A DNA stretch of 50,317 nt, taken from assembly GCA_036377075.1 (NCBI GenBank), contig DASUZB010000319.1, positions 1 to 50,317 of the forward strand, written 5' to 3'. Made by a program: the position numbers and the translations under genes. The DNA is from DASUZB01 sp036377075 (GTDB taxonomy: Bacteria; Actinomycetota; CALGFH01). Shown piece after piece: positions 35,808 through 45,093 of this stretch (position 1 is the stretch's first letter; every line of letters starts with the position of its first letter). The notes below the pieces were generated by a model. That model was not told where the DNA came from and ran no database searches. It saw only the letters and a list, made by a program, of their open reading frames with translations.

Positions 35808-36752
35808 ATGGCTGAGGGTTCCGGCGTGCTGGACGAGGTCGCGGTGGAGATGCCGGCACCGCGCGTGCGGGAGCGGGCCGCCCGCTCCGTCAACGGATGG
35901 GCGATGCTCGCGGTGGTGGTCGCCGCCGGGCTCGGCGGGGTGGCGCTGCTGTGGTGGGGGATCACCAGGGCCGTCGCCGGCGACGGCGGCGCGGCCTTCT
36001 GGCTGATCCTGACCGGGTCCCTGGTCATGGTGGCCGCCTCGGTGCTCGGCTGCGGGCTGACCCCGGTGGCCCCGGGGCAGGCGCGGGTGGTGCAGCTCCT
36101 GGGCCGCTACACCGGGACCGTCCGGACCGACGGGCTGCGCTGGGTCAACCCGTTCACCAGGCGGCTGCGGATCTCGACCCGGATCCGCAACCACGAGACC
36201 GCGCCGGCCAAGGTCAACGACGCCGACGGCAACCCGGTCGAGATCGCCGCCGTGGTCGTCTGGCAGGTCGAGGACACCGCCATGGCGGTGTTCGAGGTGG
36301 ACGACTTCACCGAGTTCGTGTCGATCCAGACCGAGACCGCGGTGCGCCACGTCGCCAACAGCTACCCCTACGACGCCCACGGCGACGGGCAGCTCTCGCT
36401 GCGCGACAACGCCGACGAGATCACCGCGCGGCTCTCGGCGGAGATCGCCGCCAGGGTCGCGGCGGCGGGCGTCCAGGTGATCGAGTCGCGCATCACGCGC
36501 CTCTCCTACGCCTCGGAGATCGCCCAGGCGATGCTGCGGCGCCAGCAGGCCAGCGCGGTGGTGGCCGCCAGGCAGCGGATCGTCGACGGCGCCGTCGGCA
36601 TGGTCGAGTCGGCGCTTGCCCGGCTCGACGAGGAGAACGTCGTCGAGCTGGACGAGGAACGCAAGGCGGCGATGGTCTCCAACCTGCTGGTCGTCCTGTG
36701 CAGTGACCACGCCCCGCAGCCGGTGGTCAACGCCGGCTCCCTGTACCACTGA
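35808..36752 (+). CDS. SPFH/band 7 membrane protein
   Basis: 314 residues. Two membrane helices (about 31-52 and 63-83) are followed by an SPFH domain (PGQARVVQLLGRYTGTVRTDGLRWVNPF ... VWQVEDTAMAVFEVDDFTEFV ... ITRLSYASEIAQAMLRRQQASAVVAARQRIVDGAV), as in prohibitin/flotillin relatives that form membrane rings. ATG at 35808. An RHH gene follows 14 bp later; this SPFH plus Arc-like pair is common in actinobacteria, function unknown. Confidence 0.92.
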   Translation: MAEGSGVLDEVAVEMPAPRVRERAARSVNGWAMLAVVVAAGLGGVALLWWGITRAVAGDGGAAFWLILTGSLVMVAASVLGCGLTPVAPGQARVVQLLGRYTGTVRTDGLRWVNPFTRRLRISTRIRNHETAPAKVNDADGNPVEIAAVVVWQVEDTAMAVFEVDDFTEFVSIQTETAVRHVANSYPYDAHGDGQLSLRDNADEITARLSAEIAARVAAAGVQVIESRITRLSYASEIAQAMLRRQQASAVVAARQRIVDGAVGMVESALARLDEENVVELDEERKAAMVSNLLVVLCSDHAPQPVVNAGSLYH

Positions 36753-36766
36753 GCGGAGCCGGCCAG

Positions 36767-37000
36767 GTGGCGAACGAGCGCAAGCAGATCCTGCTGCGGC
36801 TCGACCCCGCCGTCCACGACGCGCTGGCGCGCTGGGCCGGCGACGAGCTGCGCAGCACCAACGCCCAGATCGAGTTCCTGCTGCGCCGCGCCCTCGCCGA
36901 GGCCGGGCGGCTGCCGCCGCGCGTCGGCCGCATGCGCCCGCCCGGGCGCCCGCCGAGGTCCGAGGCGGCCCCGGCGCCCGACGCCGCCGGCGGCGACTGA
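36767..37000 (+). CDS. Arc-type ribbon-helix-helix protein
   Basis: 77 residues: strand KQILLRLDPAVHDAL, helices ARWAGDELRSTNAQIEFLLRRALAEAG, then a Pro/Arg-rich tail. The NAQIEFLLRRAL helix is typical of Arc-like repressors found after SPFH genes. GTG at 36767 following GGAGCC. Probably binds the palindrome in front of the operon. No toxin gene is apparent. Confidence 0.82.
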   Translation: MANERKQILLRLDPAVHDALARWAGDELRSTNAQIEFLLRRALAEAGRLPPRVGRMRPPGRPPRSEAAPAPDAAGGD

Positions 37001-37011
37001 GAGGAGCCACC

Positions 37012-37647
37012 ATGGAGCTACCAGCGTCCCTGCCCCGACGGCTCTACCTGCTCGCCTACGACCCCCGCAGGCGGCGGCTGAGCGGACGCTCCCAGCTCGG
37101 CTACCTGCTGCGCGCGGCGGCCCTCACCGACCTGCTGCTGCGCGGCCTGGTCGCCGACGACCGCGGCAAGGTGGTGGTGGGACGGCCCGCCGACCCCCTC
37201 GACGACCCCGTGCTCGGCGCCGTCCTGCGGCAGGTCGCCGAGTCGCGGCCACGGTCGTGGAGCCACTGGGTGCGCAGCGGCCAGCGGGCGATGCGGCTCG
37301 CCGTGCGCGAGCAGCTCGAGGCCGATGGCTGGATCCGGGTCGAGCCACGGCGGGTGCTGGGCGTCTTTCCCGTCAGCAGGGTCACCGTGCAGGACACGCG
37401 CGTGCTCGAGGACCTGGCGGCGATCGTCGCCAGGACCCTTGGTGCCGGCCTGCCCGCCGCCCGCGTGGACCCGTCCGACGCCGCCCTGGTGGCGCTCGCC
37501 GCCGCCGGCGAGCTGCCGCCGGCGATCTCGCGGCGGCAGCGGCGCGAGCACCGGCAGCGGATCGCCCGCCTCAGCGAGCGCGCCGGCCCGGCGGTACCCG
37601 CCCTGCGCAGGGTCATCCAACAGCTACGTGCCTCCGCCGCGAGCTAG
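37012..37647 (+). CDS. GPP34 (Golgi phosphoprotein 3-like) family protein
   Basis: 211 residues matching the bacterial GPP34 domain: LPRRLYLLAYDPRRRRLSGRSQLGYLLRAAALTDLLLRGLV at the start and a helix-rich middle with DPVLGAVLRQVAESRPRSWSHWV. Eukaryotic GOLPH3 binds phosphatidylinositol 4-phosphate; the bacterial role is unknown, perhaps lipid or membrane related. ATG at 37012 with GAGGAG upstream; follows the RHH gene by 11 bp. Confidence 0.88.
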   Translation: MELPASLPRRLYLLAYDPRRRRLSGRSQLGYLLRAAALTDLLLRGLVADDRGKVVVGRPADPLDDPVLGAVLRQVAESRPRSWSHWVRSGQRAMRLAVREQLEADGWIRVEPRRVLGVFPVSRVTVQDTRVLEDLAAIVARTLGAGLPAARVDPSDAALVALAAAGELPPAISRRQRREHRQRIARLSERAGPAVPALRRVIQQLRASAAS

Positions 37648-37670
37648 GCGCAACGGCTATCCTTCCCGCC

Positions 37671-38198
37671 ATGGCCACGCGCGGCTCGACGACCTGTCCA
37701 GGTTGCGGGCTGGAGCTGCCCGCCAGCGGCCTGCCGCCCGGTCCGCGCGGGAACGCCTCGGCGGAGTGCTGGCAGCTCTACGGCGAGGTGCAGGGCTTCG
37801 AGCTGCAGCACCCCGAGCTGGTGCGCGACTACCACCAGATGGCCGTGGACGCCTACGGCGCGCAGCACGCCCCGCGCGACGGCGGCGGCGAGGCGCCGCC
37901 GATCGGCGTCGCCTACGCGCTCGTCGGGCTGCACCTGGCGCTCGACCGTGGCGTGCCCGGCGTGGAGGTCCGCGCCGCGCACCAGCGCATGGGCAGGCCG
38001 GACGCGACCTGGCCACGCCTGCCCGCGCCCGCGAGCACCGGGGAGGTGACGGTGCTCGACGTCGCCACGGCCGGGTCGATGGTCGACTCGGTGGCCGGGC
38101 ACGCCACCGCCGTGCGCGAGTGGGCCGCCTCGGTGTGGCGGGCGTGGGCCGCGCAGCACGCCGCGGTCGCCGTCCTGACCGACCGGCTGCTGTCCTGA
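37671..38198 (+). CDS. DUF5946 family protein
   Basis: 175 residues. Starts with a zinc-ribbon-like CPGCGLELPASG, then ECWQLYGEVQGFELQHPELVRDYHQMAVDAYGAQHA, the conserved DUF5946 block (a His-rich segment that may bind metal). No known function. ATG at 37671, 23 bp after the GPP34 gene, so possibly the end of the same transcript. Convergent with the DUF2252 gene. Confidence 0.83.
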   Translation: MATRGSTTCPGCGLELPASGLPPGPRGNASAECWQLYGEVQGFELQHPELVRDYHQMAVDAYGAQHAPRDGGGEAPPIGVAYALVGLHLALDRGVPGVEVRAAHQRMGRPDATWPRLPAPASTGEVTVLDVATAGSMVDSVAGHATAVREWAASVWRAWAAQHAAVAVLTDRLLS

Positions 38199-38207
38199 CC
38201 CGATCGC

Positions 38208-39575
38208 TCAGACGCCGTGCTCGGCCGGCAGGCGGCCGCGCTTGACCGCCTGCAACAGCGCCTGGTGGTCGCGCTCGGTCTGGTCGGCGTAGGCGGCGGC
38301 GAAGCGGCACAGCGCCCGCTCGGCCGCGTCGCCCTTGCCGAGGTAGCCGGCGAGCACGGCGGCGTCGGCGGTGCGGGCGTGGCCCTTGGCGAGCAGCGTG
38401 CCGCAGATGCGCGCGTAGTCCATCAGCCCCGACCCGTCGATCCCCTCGACGGTGATCGCGCCCTTCATGTCACGGAACTGGCGCACGTAGTACTGGCGGT
38501 TGTCCACGGTGGTCCAGCCGAGCAGCCGGTCGCTCACCGTCTGCAGCGCCTGCTGGTACTCGACCACCCGCTGGCCCTGGTGCGCGTGCCGCGGCGCCTC
38601 GCCGTGCACGTAGCGCGCCACGCACGACCGGCGGGCCTGCTTGGCCTGCAGGAACAGCGGGTCGGCCGGGCCGTTGCCGAACAGCAGGGCGATGTAGGCG
38701 CGCAGTCCGACGCTGCCGACGCCGACGACCTTCATGGCGACGTCGGCGACCTGGTAGCCGGACAGCAGCCGCTGCCAGTGCCGCGGCAGCGTGCCCAGGT
38801 AGTCGTCGAGCCCGGCGACCAGCCGCTCCGCCTCGTCGGGCGCCAGGTTGGTGACCAGCGGCGGCTGGTCGACGATGCGACGGGTGCCATCCCGCACCGC
38901 CGTCAGCTTCGGCAGCGCGCGGTCGCTGGTGCGGCCGCGCGCCTTCTCGGCGGCCCGCTCGATCTCGAAGCGCAGCGCGTAGTCCGCCGTCTCCGCGCGC
39001 ATCCGGTCGATGTCGAGCCGCTCGTACGACTGCTCCAGCAGCGGCAGCTCGCTCAGCCGCCTGACCTGCCGGCGGTACGCCCGTACGCACCAGGCCACCG
39101 CGTCGGCGCAGGTGTCCTCGGCGAAGCCGTTCTGGCGCCCGGCCACCCAGGCGCTGGCGGTCAGCCGCCGCAGGTCCCACTCCCAGGCGCCCGGGTGGGC
39201 CTCGTCGAAGTCGTTCAGGTCGAAGACCAGGTCCCGCTCCGGGGAGGCGTAGAAGCCGAAGTTGCCGAGGTGCGCGTCCCCGCAGATGACCGCCGTGAGC
39301 CCGGTCGCCGGCAGGCGCGAGAAGTCCTCGGCCATGATGGCCGCGTTGCCCCGCAGGAAGGCGTACGGCGAGGCGCACATCCGGCCGACGCGGACGGGGA
39401 TCAGCCGCTCCACCCGGCCGACGTGGCTCAGCTCGACCATGTCCACCGGGTCGGGCCGGCCGGCCCGCACGCGCCAGCGCCCCAGCGCGCTGCGGGGCAC
39501 CTTCCTGCGCAGGGCGCGGCCGGCCGCGCGCCGGTCGGCCCGCTCGGGCCGGTCCGCAGCTCGCGCGAACCCCAT
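38208..39575 (-). CDS. DUF2252 family protein
   Basis: 455 residues. The kinase-like core shows AVICGDAHLGNFGFYASPERDLVFDLNDFDEAHPG (catalytic-loop and DFG-like segments), preceded by FLRGNAAIMAEDF. DUF2252 proteins are distant relatives of protein/aminoglycoside kinases with no settled substrate. ATG at 39575 with AAGGAG nine bases upstream; the longer frame to 39605 is unlikely. Confidence 0.9.
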   Translation of the reverse strand: MGFARAADRPERADRRAAGRALRRKVPRSALGRWRVRAGRPDPVDMVELSHVGRVERLIPVRVGRMCASPYAFLRGNAAIMAEDFSRLPATGLTAVICGDAHLGNFGFYASPERDLVFDLNDFDEAHPGAWEWDLRRLTASAWVAGRQNGFAEDTCADAVAWCVRAYRRQVRRLSELPLLEQSYERLDIDRMRAETADYALRFEIERAAEKARGRTSDRALPKLTAVRDGTRRIVDQPPLVTNLAPDEAERLVAGLDDYLGTLPRHWQRLLSGYQVADVAMKVVGVGSVGLRAYIALLFGNGPADPLFLQAKQARRSCVARYVHGEAPRHAHQGQRVVEYQQALQTVSDRLLGWTTVDNRQYYVRQFRDMKGAITVEGIDGSGLMDYARICGTLLAKGHARTADAAVLAGYLGKGDAAERALCRFAAAYADQTERDHQALLQAVKRGRLPAEHGV

Positions 39576-39663
39576 GCCACCTCGCTCCTTTGGCGGTGAA
39601 ACCAACCGTCCTAGGCGCGAGTGTTCCCGACGGCGCCGCCCGCCGCCACCCCCGCGGCCGCGC

Positions 39664-41334
39664 TCAGCCCGCGATCGCCCGGCGCAGCGCGGCCGGCACC
39701 ACCAGCGCCCGGTCCGCGGCGCGCCGGCTGGCCAGCGCCGCCGCGGCCGCCGGCTGGGTGAACGGGACCGTGTCCGGCTGGCAGACGGTGCCGGCAGCGG
39801 GCACCAGGCTGCTGAGCAGGTACCGGCTCACGTGCCCGTCGATGCAGGCGGACTCGAACAGCGTGGTGTGGCCCCAGCCGGCGAGCGTGAGCAGCCGCGA
39901 GCGCGGCAGCAGTCCGGCGAGCGTGACGGCGCCCTGGTAGCGGGTCGCCGGGTCGAAGCGGTTGCCGACGACCAGCACGGGGTTGCTGGTGGCCTCGGTG
40001 AACGGGCCCATGTAGCGGTCGGCGTCGTGCCCCGGCCACGGCTGGCAGATGCTCGAGATCCAGGTCCAGAGGCGGCCGAAGTAGGGGAAGCGCCGGTCGG
40101 ACGCGCGCGCCGCCCGCGCCCAGGCGCCAACCGACGCCGGGTTGTCGCTGTCGGTGCAGAAGACCCCTGGGCCGCCCTCGACGAAGTTCTCGTAGTCGGC
40201 CTGGTAGGCGCCGAGCTCGCGCCGCAGCGAGCGCAGCGAGGCGGCCGCGGCCTGCGGGCGCGTCAGCTCGTCGAGCTGCTGCAGGAACTGCGCCAGGTCC
40301 GCCCAGGACTCGGGGCTGTACATCGCGCCGAGCGTGGTCGCCACCAGGTCGGCGTAGGTGAACGGCTGCGTCCCACCCTGGCCGTCGGGGAGCTGGGCCG
40401 GCTCGGCGAGCAGGCGCCTGGCGAGCTTCCGGTAGCGCAGGCGCGGGTCGCCCTCGGAGAAGGCGCAGTTGTCGCCGCCGTGGTTGCAGAGGGTGAAGAA
40501 CTGCCGCAGCGTCGCGTAGGCGCCCTGGTCGCTGCGCAGCCGGGTGGAGAACGGCTGCGTGCGGGCCTGCCTGCCGCGCCCGGTCGACCAGGCGATCGGG
40601 TCGAGCACGCCGTCGACCACCAGGGAGCGCACCTTGCCGGGGAACAGGTTGGCGTAGGTCGCGCCGAGGTAGGTGCCGTAGGAGTAGCCGACGTAGGTCA
40701 GCTTGCGGTCGCCCACCGCCTGGCGCAGCAGGTCGAGGTCGCGGGCGGCGTCGGCGGTCGCCATGTGGTCGCGGATGGCGCCGCCGCGGGCCGCGCAGGC
40801 GTCCGCGAGCTTGCGGTCGGACTCGACCCAGACGCGCTCCTCGTCCCGGGTCACCGGGAACGCCATCGGCGCCAGCACCGCCAGCGCGTCGTCGAGGCTG
40901 TCGAAGCAGCGCAGCGGCGCGCTGCGGATGATGCCGCGCGGGTCGAAGCCGACCAGGTCGAAGCGGGCCCGGACCTCGTCGGAGAACAGGACGTCGCCGA
41001 GGGCGCGGACGAAGTCGACGCCGGAGCCGCCCGGCCCGCCGGGGTTGAGGAAGAGCGAGCCGATCCGGTGCGCGGGGTCGCTGGCCGGCCGCCGGATGAG
41101 CGCCAGCGAGATCTTCTGCCCGCCCGGGTCGTCGTAGTCGAGCGGCACCAGGGCGGTGGCGCACTGGAAGCCGTCGCCGCAGTCGCTCCAGCTCAGGTGC
41201 GGGACGGGCGCGCCGCCGGCGGACGCCGCCGGGGCGGCCGCGGGCACGCCCAGCAGCGCGGCGGCCAGGCCGGCGGCGAGGAGCGCGGGCACGGTGCGCC
41301 GGAGTCGGTGTCGGGCGGAAAGGATGGCTGCCAT
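39664..41334 (-). CDS. Secreted alpha/beta-hydrolase, tripeptidyl aminopeptidase type
   Basis: 556 residues. Signal peptide (VPALLAAGLAAALLGVPAAAPAASA), then an alpha/beta-hydrolase fold with oxyanion segment LFLNPGGPGGSGVDF, nucleophile elbow GYSYGTYLG (Ser) and the C-terminal TAP-like domain (NPVLVVGNRFDPATRYQGAVTLAG with the Asp, and GWGHTTLF with the His). Probably a serine exopeptidase or esterase acting outside the cell. ATG at 41334. Confidence 0.92.
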   Translation of the reverse strand: MAAILSARHRLRRTVPALLAAGLAAALLGVPAAAPAASAGGAPVPHLSWSDCGDGFQCATALVPLDYDDPGGQKISLALIRRPASDPAHRIGSLFLNPGGPGGSGVDFVRALGDVLFSDEVRARFDLVGFDPRGIIRSAPLRCFDSLDDALAVLAPMAFPVTRDEERVWVESDRKLADACAARGGAIRDHMATADAARDLDLLRQAVGDRKLTYVGYSYGTYLGATYANLFPGKVRSLVVDGVLDPIAWSTGRGRQARTQPFSTRLRSDQGAYATLRQFFTLCNHGGDNCAFSEGDPRLRYRKLARRLLAEPAQLPDGQGGTQPFTYADLVATTLGAMYSPESWADLAQFLQQLDELTRPQAAAASLRSLRRELGAYQADYENFVEGGPGVFCTDSDNPASVGAWARAARASDRRFPYFGRLWTWISSICQPWPGHDADRYMGPFTEATSNPVLVVGNRFDPATRYQGAVTLAGLLPRSRLLTLAGWGHTTLFESACIDGHVSRYLLSSLVPAAGTVCQPDTVPFTQPAAAAALASRRAADRALVVPAALRRAIAG

Positions 41335-41498
41335 GGGGTGCCCCTTCCTTGGTCGCCTGCACCGGCTCCTCGGGGACGCCGGCGATGGTCGCGCGGATGC
41401 TATCGCCGGCCCCCGGCGCCGTCACCAATGCCCCGGGCATGCGCTCGCGGCCACGACCGGCGACACTGTGGCGGCGGATCCCGACCCAGGAGGTGGAC

Positions 41499-42017
41499 GT
41501 GCGTCGATCGGCCGCCGCGGCCGGGAGCGCGGTGTTCTTCGCGCTGGCGCCGGGCGTGGTGGCGGGGCTGGTCCCCTGGTGGCTCACCGGCTGGCGGGTG
41601 CGGACGCCGCTACCGTTCTGGGCGCCGCTCCGGGTGGTGGGGGTTGCCTTGCTCGCCGTGGCGGTGCCCGTGCTGCTGAGCGCGTTCGTGCGGTTCGTCG
41701 TGGAGGGGGTCGGCACGCCGGCGCCGGTCGCGCCGACCAGCAAGCTGGTCGTCGGCGGGCTCTACCGCTACGTCCGCAACCCGATGTACCTCGCGGTCGT
41801 CGCGGCGATCGTCGGCCAGGCGCTGTTGCTGGGCCAGCCGGGGCTGCTGCTCTACGCGGCCGTCGTCGGTGCGGCCATGGCCACCTTCGTCTACGGGTAC
41901 GAGGAGCCGACGCTCGCCATCCAGTTCGGCGCGCAGTACGAGGCCTACCGGCGTGCCGTGCCGGCCTGGTGGCCACGCCGGCATCCGTGGCGACCCATGA
42001 GCGACGAGCGGCCCTGA
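41499..42017 (+). CDS. Isoprenylcysteine methyltransferase-like membrane protein
   Basis: 172 residues with three or four membrane helices and the ICMT/PEMT C-terminal signature LYRYVRNPMYLAVV ... GYEEPTLAIQFGAQYEAYRRAVPAWWP, which binds S-adenosylmethionine in this family. The substrate of bacterial members is mostly unknown. GTG at 41499 with AGGAGG five bases upstream; the frame to 41349 includes the opposite gene's promoter region. An AAA+ ATPase remnant overlaps its 3' end on the other strand. Confidence 0.83.
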   Translation: MRRSAAAAGSAVFFALAPGVVAGLVPWWLTGWRVRTPLPFWAPLRVVGVALLAVAVPVLLSAFVRFVVEGVGTPAPVAPTSKLVVGGLYRYVRNPMYLAVVAAIVGQALLLGQPGLLLYAAVVGAAMATFVYGYEEPTLAIQFGAQYEAYRRAVPAWWPRRHPWRPMSDERP

Positions 42018-42241
42018 CGCCGGCACGCCGTGCGGGCGGCGATCGCCGCCAGGGCGGCGGACTCCACCGCCCGCGCGATCGCGGCGGGGGAGAGGCTCTC
42101 CGAGCGCGCGGCCAGCAGGTCGACATCCAGGTCCGGGCTGGTGGGCCGGTCGCGGAGCTGCACCCGGAAGATCGCCGTCCGGCCCGCCTCGTCGGGCAGG
42201 TCGACCCGGATGTGGCGGTCGAACCGCCCAGGCCCACGCCG
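41945..42241 (-). pseudogene. C-terminal remnant of an AAA+ ATPase (FtsH/CDC48-like)
   Basis: The minus-strand frame reads GRFDRHIRVDLPDEAGRTAI followed by FRVQLRDRPTSPDLDVDLLA and SLSPAAIARAVESAALAAI. This corresponds to the arginine-finger region and small helical subdomain of FtsH- or CDC48-type ATPases. A TAA (42244-42242) lies four codons before it, and no Walker A or B segment exists upstream, where the ABC exporter gene ends at 42279. No start codon with a binding site is seen. It looks like the leftover of a deleted gene. Its tail overlaps the ICMT-like gene. Confidence 0.7.
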
Positions 42242-42278
42242 TTAACGGGTGGGCGCCGGGCCGACCGTCGCCACGCGG

Positions 42279-44156
42279 TCAGGAGCCGCCGACGGGGACG
42301 ACGTGCCCGTCGCTGAGGACGATGCCGTCGTGGCAACGGGCCTCGACCGCGCCGCCGCCGTACTGCTCGGCGTAGAGCCGCGCGTACATGCCGTCGCGCC
42401 GGAGCAGCTCGTCGTGGCTGCCCGCCTCGACCACCTGCCCGCGGTCGAGGGCGTAGATCACGTCGGCGGCGCGGATGGTCGACAGCCGGTGCGCGATCGC
42501 GACGGTGGTGCGGCCGCGCATCAGCGGCGCCAGGGCCGCCTGCACCAGGCGCTCGTTGGCGGTGTCGAGCGCGCTGGTCGCCTCGTCGAGGATCAGCACG
42601 CGGGGGTCCTTGAGGATGACCCGGGCGATGGCGAGGCGCTGCTTCTCCCCGCCGGAGAGGCGGTAGCCGCGCTCGCCGACGACGGTGTCGTAGCCGTCCT
42701 CGAACTCGAGGATGCGGTCGTGGATCTGCGCCGCCCGGGCGGCCGCCTCGAGCTCCTCCTCGGCGGCGTCCGGGCGCGCGTACACGAGGTTCTCGCGGAT
42801 GGTCGCGTGCAGCAGGTAGCTCTCCTGGGTGACCATGCCGATCGCGTCGGCGAGGCTGCCGAGCGAGACGCCGCGCACGTCGACGCCGTCGAGCCGCACC
42901 GCGCCGCGGGTCGCGTCGTAGAGCCGCGGCACCAGGTAGGAGATGGTCGTCTTGCCGGCGCCGCTCGGACCGACGAGCGCGACCAGCATGCCAGGCTCGA
43001 TCCGCAGCCGGACGCCACGCAGCGCCCAGCGGCGCTGGCCGTTCTGGCCGTCGCCGTCGCGGGCCGCGCCGTCGCCGCCCGAGCCGTCGTAGCTGAACCA
43101 GACGTCGTCGAGCTCCACCGCGCCGCGCACCGGCTGCGGCAGGGGACGCGCGCCGTCGGCGTCGACGATGTCCGGCTCGAGGTTCAGGTAGCCGAAGACC
43201 CGCTCGAACAGCGCCAGCGAGCTGGTCACCTCGGTGGCGACCTGGAGGAGCTGCCCGATCGGGAAGAACAGCCGCGACTGCAGGGTGGTGAACGCCACCA
43301 GCGTCCCCGGGGTGATCCCGTGGGTGAAGCCGGCGAGCAGGTACACCAGCGCCGGCGTGATCGAGAAGAAGGTGGAGACGATCGCGAAGAAGGTCCGGCC
43401 GATCATCTGCTGGCGCACCTGGAGCGCGGCCAGCCGCCGGTTCTGCTCGTCGTAGCGGGCGGTCTGGGCGGCCTGGCGCCCGAACACCTTGGCGAGCAGG
43501 ACGCCGGAGACCGAGAGGGTTTCCTCGGTGAGCGCGCTCATGTCGGCGAGGGCGCTCTGCGTCTCCGCGCTCACCTGCCGGCGCCGGCGCCCGACGACCC
43601 TGGTGAGCCACGCGAACAGCGGCAGCGTCGCCAGCGACAGCAGGGTCAGCTGCCACGACAGCACCAGCATGGCGACCAGCGTGGACAGCAGGATGACGCC
43701 GTTGGCCAGGATGGTGCTGGCCGTGTCGGTGATCACCGTCTGCAGGCCGCCGACGTCGTTGGCCAGGCGCGACTGGATCTCGCCGGTGCGGGTGGCGGTG
43801 AAGAAGCGCAGCGACAGCGACTGCAGGTGCTCGTAGAGCCGGGCGCGCAGGTCGCGCATCACCCGCTGCCCGACGGTGTTGGTGAGGTAGCTCTGGTACA
43901 CGCCGACCGCCGAGGCGACGACCGGGACCGCGATCATCAGCGTGACCAGCTCGACCAGCAGCCTGATCCTGGGCCCGCCCGGCGCGAACAGGGCGCGGTC
44001 GAACACCACCTTGATCAGCAACGGGCTCACCACGCCGAGCCCGGAGGTCACCAGGATGAGCAGCGCCACCACCAGCACCTGACCCCGGTACGGCCGGAAC
44101 TGCTCCACCACCTGCCGCAGCAGCTGCCGGTCCGCCCCACCCCTGGATTCCTTCAT
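42279..44156 (-). CDS. ABC exporter, fused membrane and ATPase domains
   Basis: 625 residues: a six-helix exporter domain (about 20-310, including VVALLILVTSGLGVVSPLLI and LTNTVGQRVMRDLRARLYEHL), then an ATPase with Walker A GPSGAGKTT, signature LSGGEKQRLAIAR, Walker B VLILDEATSALD and switch AIAHRLST. Half-transporter, works as a dimer; multidrug or lipid export is typical. A Gly/Asp-rich insertion (GSGGDGAARDGDGQNG) lies before the ATPase core. ATG at 44156. Confidence 0.94.
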   Translation of the reverse strand: MKESRGGADRQLLRQVVEQFRPYRGQVLVVALLILVTSGLGVVSPLLIKVVFDRALFAPGGPRIRLLVELVTLMIAVPVVASAVGVYQSYLTNTVGQRVMRDLRARLYEHLQSLSLRFFTATRTGEIQSRLANDVGGLQTVITDTASTILANGVILLSTLVAMLVLSWQLTLLSLATLPLFAWLTRVVGRRRRQVSAETQSALADMSALTEETLSVSGVLLAKVFGRQAAQTARYDEQNRRLAALQVRQQMIGRTFFAIVSTFFSITPALVYLLAGFTHGITPGTLVAFTTLQSRLFFPIGQLLQVATEVTSSLALFERVFGYLNLEPDIVDADGARPLPQPVRGAVELDDVWFSYDGSGGDGAARDGDGQNGQRRWALRGVRLRIEPGMLVALVGPSGAGKTTISYLVPRLYDATRGAVRLDGVDVRGVSLGSLADAIGMVTQESYLLHATIRENLVYARPDAAEEELEAAARAAQIHDRILEFEDGYDTVVGERGYRLSGGEKQRLAIARVILKDPRVLILDEATSALDTANERLVQAALAPLMRGRTTVAIAHRLSTIRAADVIYALDRGQVVEAGSHDELLRRDGMYARLYAEQYGGGAVEARCHDGIVLSDGHVVPVGGS

Positions 44157-44190
44157 GCCCCAATGGTAGCGACGGCGGTGGCCTGATACG

Positions 44191-44216
44191 CCCCGCCCGG
44201 GTCGTAGCGGGCGGGG
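44191..44216 (-). terminator. Hairpin downstream of the uracil-DNA glycosylase gene
   Basis: CCCCGCCC (44191-44198) pairs with GGGCGGGG (44209-44216) over a 10-base loop, between the UdgB stop (44288) and the ABC exporter start (44156), both on the minus strand. No T-run follows. Weak terminator candidate. Confidence 0.4.
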
Positions 44217-44287
44217 ATTCGCGTGGGGTCAGAGGCCCGCAAGGTATGCAGCGTGCGCTAGGAGCTGGCAGCGTGAGCCTGGTGGCG

Positions 44288-44989
44288 TCAATCCCGCGCG
44301 TCGAGCAACTGCCGCGCGCGCAGGAACACCCCGTCCAGCATCGGCTCGGTGAGGCGCCTGGTCGAGGTGTTCTGCTGGCTCACGTGGAAGCTCCCGAGCA
44401 GCGCCCGGCCGTTGGGCAGCGCCGCCTCGGCGCCGTGGCCGAAGCGCGGCTTCGGCCGGACGGGGCCGAGGTGGCGCAGGGCCGTGTCCCAGGCGTAGGC
44501 GCCGAGGGCGACCACCACGCGGACGGTCTCCAGCAGCGCCAGCTCGCGCTCCAGCCACGGGGCGCAGTTGTCCCGCTCCTCGGGGAGCGGCTTGTTCTCC
44601 GGCGGCGCGCACTTGACCGGCGCGGTGATGTAGCAGTCGGTGAGCGCCAGCCCGTCGTCGCGGGAGACCGAGCGCGGCTGGTTGGCGAAGCCGGTACGGT
44701 GGAGGCTGGCGAACAGCCAGTCGCCGGAGCGGTCGCCGGTGAAGATCCGCCCGGTGCGGTTGCCGCCGTGGGCGGCGGGGGCGAGGCCGAGGATCAGCAG
44801 GCGAGCGCGCGGGTCGCCGAAGCCCGGCACCGGCCGGCCCCAGTAGTCCCAGCTCCGGTAGGCGGCACGCTTCTCGCGGGCGACCTGCTCACGCCAGGCG
44901 ACCAGGCGCGGGCAGCGGCGGCACTCGACCACCTCCAGGTTGAGCTTCTCGAACTGCTCGCCGGGTGTCGCCACGTTCGTCCGTGCCAC
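44288..44989 (-). CDS. Uracil-DNA glycosylase, family 5 (UdgB-like)
   Basis: 233 residues. Motif GLAPAAHGGNRTGRIFTGDRSGDWL is the active-site region of UdgB-type enzymes (the residue after GLAP is Ala, not Asp or Asn), and SFHVSQQNTSTRRLT is the second motif with its His. Cysteines in VVECRRCPRL, CYITAPVKCAPP and DNCAPW can hold the iron-sulfur cluster. It removes uracil and hypoxanthine from DNA. GTG at 44989 with GGAGCG upstream. Confidence 0.9.
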   Translation of the reverse strand: MARTNVATPGEQFEKLNLEVVECRRCPRLVAWREQVAREKRAAYRSWDYWGRPVPGFGDPRARLLILGLAPAAHGGNRTGRIFTGDRSGDWLFASLHRTGFANQPRSVSRDDGLALTDCYITAPVKCAPPENKPLPEERDNCAPWLERELALLETVRVVVALGAYAWDTALRHLGPVRPKPRFGHGAEAALPNGRALLGSFHVSQQNTSTRRLTEPMLDGVFLRARQLLDARD

Positions 44990-45093
44990 TGCAGCGCTCC
45001 AGGTCGGCCAGGCTCGGGGGTGCGGTGCGTGCTGAGTTTGCCGGGGACGGGCCGGCTCCGCCACGCCCCTGGCGTCCTCGGTACCATCCCGGC

